Below, piece by piece: positions 57,655 through 64,000 of a stretch of DNA of 64,000 nt. Origin of the DNA: Planctomycetota bacterium (lineage in GTDB: Bacteria > Planctomycetota > UBA8742 > UBA2392); contig JAJVIO010000010.1 of NCBI GenBank assembly GCA_022071975.1, forward strand, positions 37,047 to 101,046, in the 5' to 3' direction. The position numbers were made by a program, and so were the translations under genes. The notes below the pieces were generated by a model. It ran no database searches, was not told the DNA's origin, and saw nothing but the letters and a program-made list of their open reading frames with translations. Each line of letters begins with the position of its first letter. The stretch's first letter is position 1.

Positions 57655-57895
57655 CCACGCCAACCAGACCCAAAACCCCAAGCCCCAAGCCGCAGTCTGG
57701 AGCCCCAAGCCCAAGCCGCAGTCCCCAAACCCTAAGCCGCAAGCCCTAAGCCCCAGCCCGTAAGCCCCAGGCCCTAAGCCCAAGACCCAGGCCGCAAGCC
57801 CTAGCCGCAGTCCCGAGCCCCAAGCCCAAGCCGCAGTCCCCAAGCCCTAACACCCAAGCCCCAAGCCCTAACACCGAGCACCCAACCCCTGCCCG
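57655..57895. repeat. CCCTAAGCC/CCCCAAGCC degenerate tandem tract (G-rich in the mRNA sense)
   Basis: About 240 bp of near-repeated 8-10-base words (CCCTAAGCC, CCCCAAGCC, CCGCAGTC, CCCAAGCCGCAG). The argC-sense strand reads GGGCTTAGGG, GGGGCTTGGG and similar, with many G-runs of three or four. It fills the space from the NtrC-type gene to the three-hairpin element. Confidence 0.9.
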
Positions 57896-57896
57896 C

Positions 57897-59276
<1,380 letters not shown>

Positions 59277-59330
59277 GCCGGAATGGATACCTGACAATCC
59301 GGCACTGTCAAGCTGGCAGACAAAAGGAGC

Positions 59331-59414
59331 GCGGACGTCCCGTCCGCACCGGCGCACGGCGCCGGCACTTCCGCCGTGGGCGAGGCGCCCACTGCGTATG
59401 CAGTCGGGGCGCCT
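59331..59414. repeat. Cluster of GC-rich hairpins between the U32 and NtrC-type genes
   Basis: GCGGACG-TCC-CGTCCGC (59331-59347) is followed by GGCGC-ACG-GCGCC (59351-59363). A longer imperfect stem AGGCGCCCACTGC / GCAGTCGGGGCGCCT with a 2-base bulge (59383-59414) comes last. The first is related to the hairpin after ruvB. None has a T-run. Confidence 0.75.
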
Positions 59415-59422
59415 GCGCTACG

Positions 59423-62026
59423 TTACTGCAGACCGCGGGTCCAGTTGCCTTCGTGGGTTTGGGGCACGGCCTGGGCGTTCATTACCTGCTCGCAGATCTG
59501 CTGGATCTGCTCGGCCGTGTACGGGCGATAGACGAAATCCAGCCGGAATCTGTGGGCGCCCAGTTTCTCCAGTGCCCTTACCCGCTGGCTCCAGCTGAAG
59601 GCCTGCTGGTTCAGGATGATGCTGCGGCACCAGCGGTCCACGGCGAGGTACTTGTGGCCGTCGGGGCCGGTCATCTCCATCTGCTTGAAGTTGCAGTCGG
59701 CCTTGCCGGGGCAATGGCCTAGCATGTTGGCGTGCACGCAGGTCTCTGAGGTGAACAGCGGCGTGTCCTGGTAGACCACGATCTCGGCGTGGTTGGCGAA
59801 CTCGCGCAGCACTTCGCGGAGGTTCTGCTCGCCGTCCTCGATGCTGAGCGTCACGCGGCTCACGCCTTGGTCCAGCCAGCTGCGCACGGTTTCGCGGCTC
59901 ATGGCGTAGCAGGGCCAGTCGGTGGTGACATCAACACCCAGTTTGCTGAAGTCGGGCAGGCGGGGCTCGAAGATCGCCACACCGCTGCGCGGCGCCAGGC
60001 TGCGCGAGCGTTTCATGATCATCGCAGTGTCAACACGCATGCGCTTGTCGATGCCGGCCGCCTGGGCCACGAACTCGAAACCGCCCAGGTTGCTGACCTG
60101 AAAGCGCCGCGCACCCTTCTCGTACAGGCCGCGCAGCTTGGCGGCTACCATGGGCGCGGTCCAGGCGCGCAGCACGATGGGTACTGCAACGCGCAGCTTG
60201 TCGCCGTACTGCTCAAAGGCGTCAAGCACGTCGTCCTTGGTGCCCTCCGCGATGTCGAGCACCACTTCGTCCAGGTGCTCCAGCGGCAGGGCCGCGATGT
60301 ACTCCGGCTTGTCCACCAGAGCCGCGAAGCGCGTAGGCGGCAGGGCGTCGGTGTTGACCGGCGCGGCGGGCTCGGCCGTGATGGCCTCCAGCGCCGCTGA
60401 GATGTTGCGGCGATGGGCCTGCTCGAGCGATTCCTCCAGCGCCTCGAAGAACTGGCGGCGCGCTTCATTCACCTCGGCCGCGGGCACGAACACGCCGGCA
60501 GGGATCATGCCGCTGAAGGTCTTGAGTTCAAAACGCGTGCTGCCCACGCGCTCGAAGAAGCTGCGCAGGCGGTCCTCGTCCATGGGCTGGCTGTCGGCGA
60601 ACAGCAGCTTGCAGGGGTACTCGCGGCGCAGCTCGTTGGTGTAGACGCGCCCCACAATCTCGATCAGCCCCGGCATGCCGAGCTCAGACAGGCGCTGGCC
60701 GTTGGGGTCCACCTTCAGCGCGACATCCAGGTGCACGGGCAGGCGCGCGTACTGCGCCTTCTTGGGCACGGCGGTCGGGTACAGGCGCTTGGTGGCGTTG
60801 CTGCTGATCAGCCGCAGCTCGTCGCCTTCGCTTACGCCCTCGGGCACGGGCAGGCTGACTTCCTCGCCGGCCTTCACCGTGAACACCCGCTTGCCCTGCA
60901 GGTTGATGCGGTCGGTGCCGAACTTCACCGGCCCGGTCGGCAGCTTGCGCCCGCGCACCAGTACGCCGTCATGGCGTTCAAAATCGGCGGCCGCCCGGAA
61001 GATCGCGCGGTCGCCGGCCAGCTTGCTGATTGTGCCCAGGTACACGCCCTGGGGCTCGCTTTCGTTCACGTCGGCCTGGGCCTTGGCGTCGCCGTGGCTG
61101 CCCTGGAAGAACAGGCTGGTGGTCTCACGCGAGTAGATCTGCTTCAGGCGCTCTTCCATTTCGGCGCGATCGAACTCGGCGCCGTCGATCAACTTGCGGT
61201 ACAGGTCGGTCACGGCGGCCACATACAGAGGCGATTTGCGGCGGCCTTCGATCTTCAGGCTTGCGATGCCGATGTCGGCCAGCTTGCGCACTTCGCCGAC
61301 GGCCATCAGGTCCCGCATGCTGAAGGCCTTGCCCTTGCCGTCGGGGCTGTCGAACTCTTCGCGGCAGATGTAGGTGCACTTGCCGCGGTTGCCGCTGCGG
61401 CCTTCCTCCTGGCTGGCGAACAGGCACAGGCCGCTGTAGCTGTAGCACAGGCTGCCGTGGACGAAGACCTCGAGCTCAATGTCGGTGCTGCGCTTGATGG
61501 CCTTGATTTCATCCAGTGTGAGTTCGCGGGCCAGGATCGCGCGCTCGAAGCCGTTGCGCTCGGCCCAGCGGGCGCCCTGAGGGTTGTGGATCAGCATCTG
61601 GGTGCTGGCGTGCCAGTTGAGGCGCGGGAACTGTTCGCGCACGGCGCGCATCACGCCCATGTCCTGCAGGATGATGGCGTCCACACCGATGCGCTCGCAG
61701 TAGGCCAGGCACTCGATCACCTCGGGCCACTCGGCTTCCTGGACCACGGTGTTTACCGCCACGTATACCTTGCGCCCGTTGGCATGGGCGTAGCCGACGG
61801 CCTGGTTCAGCTCATCGAGCGTGAAGTTGACCGCGTTGTCGCGGGCGCTGAATTTCTTGAGTCCCAGGTAGACCGCGTCGGCGCCGTAGTCCATGGCGGC
61901 GTGGAAGGCCTCAAGTGAGCCGGCCGGCGCCAGCAACTCGGGTCGATTCAGGGATGGTACAAGCCGGGTCGCGCGCTCGGTGTCGGGCAGCGCCGGGACC
62001 ATGGTTGTCTGGGTGTCTTCGCTCAT
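59423..62026 (-). CDS. U32-family protein with DUF3656 (RlhA/TrhP-like), long form
   Basis: 867 residues. The N-terminal half has the U32 core: ELLAPAGSLEAFHAAMDYGA, DAVYLGLKKFSARDNAVNF, and the family signature VFVHGSLCYSYSGLCLFAS with clustered Cys, then GKCTYICREEF. The middle matches DUF3656-type sequence. The C-terminal 270 residues form another U32-like half with its own cysteines (SETCVHANMLGHCPGKADC, RWCRSIIL). E. coli relatives modify RNA: RlhA hydroxylates C2501 of 23S rRNA and TrhP acts on tRNA. They are also called collagenases in older records. RNA hydroxylation is the best family-based guess. AAGG precedes ATG 62026. Confidence 0.85.
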   Translation of the reverse strand: MSEDTQTTMVPALPDTERATRLVPSLNRPELLAPAGSLEAFHAAMDYGADAVYLGLKKFSARDNAVNFTLDELNQAVGYAHANGRKVYVAVNTVVQEAEWPEVIECLAYCERIGVDAIILQDMGVMRAVREQFPRLNWHASTQMLIHNPQGARWAERNGFERAILARELTLDEIKAIKRSTDIELEVFVHGSLCYSYSGLCLFASQEEGRSGNRGKCTYICREEFDSPDGKGKAFSMRDLMAVGEVRKLADIGIASLKIEGRRKSPLYVAAVTDLYRKLIDGAEFDRAEMEERLKQIYSRETTSLFFQGSHGDAKAQADVNESEPQGVYLGTISKLAGDRAIFRAAADFERHDGVLVRGRKLPTGPVKFGTDRINLQGKRVFTVKAGEEVSLPVPEGVSEGDELRLISSNATKRLYPTAVPKKAQYARLPVHLDVALKVDPNGQRLSELGMPGLIEIVGRVYTNELRREYPCKLLFADSQPMDEDRLRSFFERVGSTRFELKTFSGMIPAGVFVPAAEVNEARRQFFEALEESLEQAHRRNISAALEAITAEPAAPVNTDALPPTRFAALVDKPEYIAALPLEHLDEVVLDIAEGTKDDVLDAFEQYGDKLRVAVPIVLRAWTAPMVAAKLRGLYEKGARRFQVSNLGGFEFVAQAAGIDKRMRVDTAMIMKRSRSLAPRSGVAIFEPRLPDFSKLGVDVTTDWPCYAMSRETVRSWLDQGVSRVTLSIEDGEQNLREVLREFANHAEIVVYQDTPLFTSETCVHANMLGHCPGKADCNFKQMEMTGPDGHKYLAVDRWCRSIILNQQAFSWSQRVRALEKLGAHRFRLDFVYRPYTAEQIQQICEQVMNAQAVPQTHEGNWTRGLQ

Positions 62027-62237
62027 CTTCGGCCTTGGCGGCGTGATCGCCGCGTTGTCCTACTGCGTTCTGCGATTGGTCAGGTGAAGTCGAGCGTAGC
62101 ACCCGGTCGGAGCAACGCCAAAGCAAATTGCACCAGGTGCACGAAAAGATCAAATCAGCAAACTAAATGGTCAGTTTGTCGGGGAAGGCCGGAAGTCCAA
62201 TCCTGCGGGGTTAGGCGGAACAGTCATCGCTTTAGTT

Positions 62238-62505
62238 TTTTGGCGCGGAGCGCCTTCACAGTGGAAGCCCCCACCGAACGCTTCCGGCGTTCGGTGGGGG
62301 TAATCGGCGGAAGAACGATCAAAGGCGCGGAGCGCCGACACACTCGCGGCTTTGCCGCGAGAACGGTTCGGCCGCAAGCGGCCGTTGTGCCGGCGCTCCG
62401 CGCCTCTCCAACTTCTTTTGCCCGTAACCCCCGCCTTGTTGGCGCCTCGCTTCGCTTAGCGCCAACCGGCGGGGGCTTCCACTGTGATGGCGCTCCGCGC
62501 CAAAA
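62238..62505. repeat. 268-bp multi-hairpin palindromic element
   Basis: The outer arms of 35 bases (62238-62272 and 62471-62505) match as complements at 34 of 35. Inside are three hairpin domains. One is CCCCCACCGAACG/CGTTCGGTGGGGG (62268-62300). The second is a 19-bp stem (62324-62342 with 62386-62404) enclosing two perfect small hairpins (62343-62361, 62369-62384). The third is CCCCCGCC/GGCGGGGG with TTGGCGC/GCGCCAA (62428-62475). GGCGCGGAGCGCC occurs four times, two in each direction. It lies in the 537-bp U32-fsa gap; the remaining 62027-62237 and 62506-62563 show no gene. Confidence 0.9.
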
Positions 62506-62563
62506 TGCTGATGCGGTGGCTGTGCTGCTCAACCCCGCAGCAGTCTGGAAGCCTGCCCCACGG

Positions 62564-63208
<645 letters not shown>

Positions 63209-63221
63209 GGTCGTCCTTTTC

Positions 63222-63292
63222 GTAGGGGCACGCTGCTGCGTGTCCCTGCCCTTCCTTGTGCGTTCGAGGGACACGCGGCAGCGGGTCCCTAC
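63222..63292. repeat. Pair of REP units upstream of fsa
   Basis: GTAGGGGCACGC...GCGTGTCCCTGC (63222-63249) and GAGGGACACGCG...GCGGGTCCCTAC (63266-63292) are in the same family as the RAYT-linked REPs at 7048-7968. They lie 13 bp upstream of the fsa start codon. Two mismatches relative to the RAYT copies suggest older divergence. Confidence 0.85.
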
Positions 63293-63354
63293 TGTGCGGG
63301 CACCGTAGCGCCGCACTGTCGCTTGCTCAACTCTGTCAGTGGAATGTTGGCAGG

Positions 63355-64000
63355 CTACTGCACTGTGACGAACCAGTCACCCTTGCCGACGTCGCGGATT
63401 TCGACTTCTCGCTGCACCTGGCCCCCCCAGTCGGTGTAGCGCAACGTAGCTGACGCACGGCCGTTGACGATCAGCTGCCAGCCATTCGCGCTGCCGTAGC
63501 GCGCGCCGACTTCGCCCTGATCGACCAGATGCTTGACTTCCAGCATACCGCTCACGCGCGGCCGAGTTGCCTCCCCGGGGCGGGGGCGAAAAGCCACGGC
63601 CGCCCGCCAGCACGGGCCCGCCCGGTCCCAGAGAGTTGCCGTTGGATTCGTAGTATTGCTGGAGGCGCCTGAGCAGTAGTTCCTGGTCGCGCTCCAGTGA
63701 CGCCCTCTCCGTTGCCTCAAACTTGCTTTCGGTAGCCTTGGTGATGAAGAAAAAGAAGCCGGCTGCGCCCACGATTAGCAACGTCGCCAGGCTCGACACG
63801 ATTACACCCGCCATCGCCAGGCCCCGTCCGCCGCGGGGACCATTGCGGCCGGTATCAAACAGCGCGATGACCCCCAGCACGATGGCGGGCGCCGCCTCAA
63901 GCTGGCCACCCAGACCCACAATCAGCGAGGTGATTACACCGACGGCCAGCCCGACGAACGTACGGATGGCCGCGCCCTGGATGTAGCTGACGCCAAAGGC
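63355..64000 (-). pseudogene. DUF4190-like membrane protein, 5' end outside window, frameshift near 63575-63595
   Basis: On the minus strand the frame open from the window edge (through VSYIQGAAIRTFVGLAVGVI) encodes two membrane helices: LGGQLEAAPAIVLGVIALFD and LAMAGVIVSSLATLLIVGAAG-FFFF. It continues to KATESKFEATERASLERDQE and a Gly/Pro linker. A plausible C-terminal beta domain (VSGMLEVKHLVDQGEVGARY...[20 protein letters not shown]) lies in another frame ending at 63355. The two join in a GCCCCCGCCCCGGGG run, so a one-base indel is likely. The helical part recalls DUF4190 proteins. Either a sequencing error or a true pseudogene. Confidence 0.6.

Noticed and set aside
57655..57895. True telomere repeat
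   Set aside because: Units are degenerate and internal, with genes on both sides; only the base composition is telomere-like.
62224..62532. Open frames inside the 268-bp palindromic element
   Set aside because: They only translate hairpin DNA (repeated Arg/Ala/Pro words), with no ribosome sites.

Overview
The window is a GC-rich bacterial chromosome segment with a Gram-negative cell plan (lipoproteins, an outer-membrane barrel with a C-terminal aromatic beta-signal, periplasmic cytochromes c). The best guess is Planctomycetota or a close relative. The grounds are an alternative complex III operon, ECF sigma factors with large or membrane-anchored partners, very long secreted or membrane proteins of unknown function, an 867-residue U32/DUF3656 protein, and many dispersed palindromic intergenic repeats. 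This is inference; no rRNA gene is present to settle it. No tRNA, rRNA, CRISPR array, prophage or plasmid function was seen.

Layout. 1-5.1 kb: 3' part of a PilT-type ATPase, a cysteine desulfurase, a lipoprotein and a membrane-anchored double cyclophilin. 5.1-8 kb: an ECF sigma factor fused to a transmembrane and coiled-coil extension, then a REP-associated tyrosine transposase (RAYT) embedded in its own REP/BIME repeats. 8-13.7 kb: the 2-oxoglutarate dehydrogenase operon (E1-E2-E3, minus strand) with a different repeat in each gap. 13.9-24.3 kb: lipoprotein, TrmO, a ParD/ParE-type toxin-antitoxin pair with a nested operator, an esterase, cobalamin-dependent methionine synthase, an unknown exported protein and a SulP transporter. 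24.3-31.4 kb: a giant FtsX-type permease, LysS, L21/L27 and a 1-Cys peroxiredoxin. 31.5-38.1 kb: small lipoproteins and membrane proteins, a 53-codon minus-strand gene, a VOC protein, a putative HExxH metallopeptidase, an ECF sigma/anti-sigma pair, a zinc-ribbon protein and a secreted protein.

38.1-49.2 kb: an outer-membrane barrel protein and the complete alternative complex III operon (ActA-F) preceded by a NarI-like cytochrome b and a membrane-anchored dihaem cytochrome c. Together these should carry electrons from quinol to a c-type cytochrome or oxidase. 49.5-59.3 kb: LepA, a secreted HEAT-like protein, FolK, PanC, RuvB, ArgC and an NtrC-type sigma-54 activator. 59.4-64 kb: the U32 protein, a 268-bp multi-hairpin palindromic element, a transaldolase-family protein, more REP units and the 3' part of a membrane protein interrupted by a frameshift.

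The most unusual signal is the intergenic DNA. At least six repeat families occupy gene junctions, often directly abutting a start codon or supplying a stop codon. A three-hairpin element followed by a C/CCT-rich low-complexity tract lies in the same orientation before both sucB and argC. The strongest candidates for undescribed elements are that leader-like composite, the 268-bp cloverleaf-like element at 62238-62505, the centre-symmetric 136-bp palindrome before rplU, and the REP units that terminate three consecutive genes around the RAYT.
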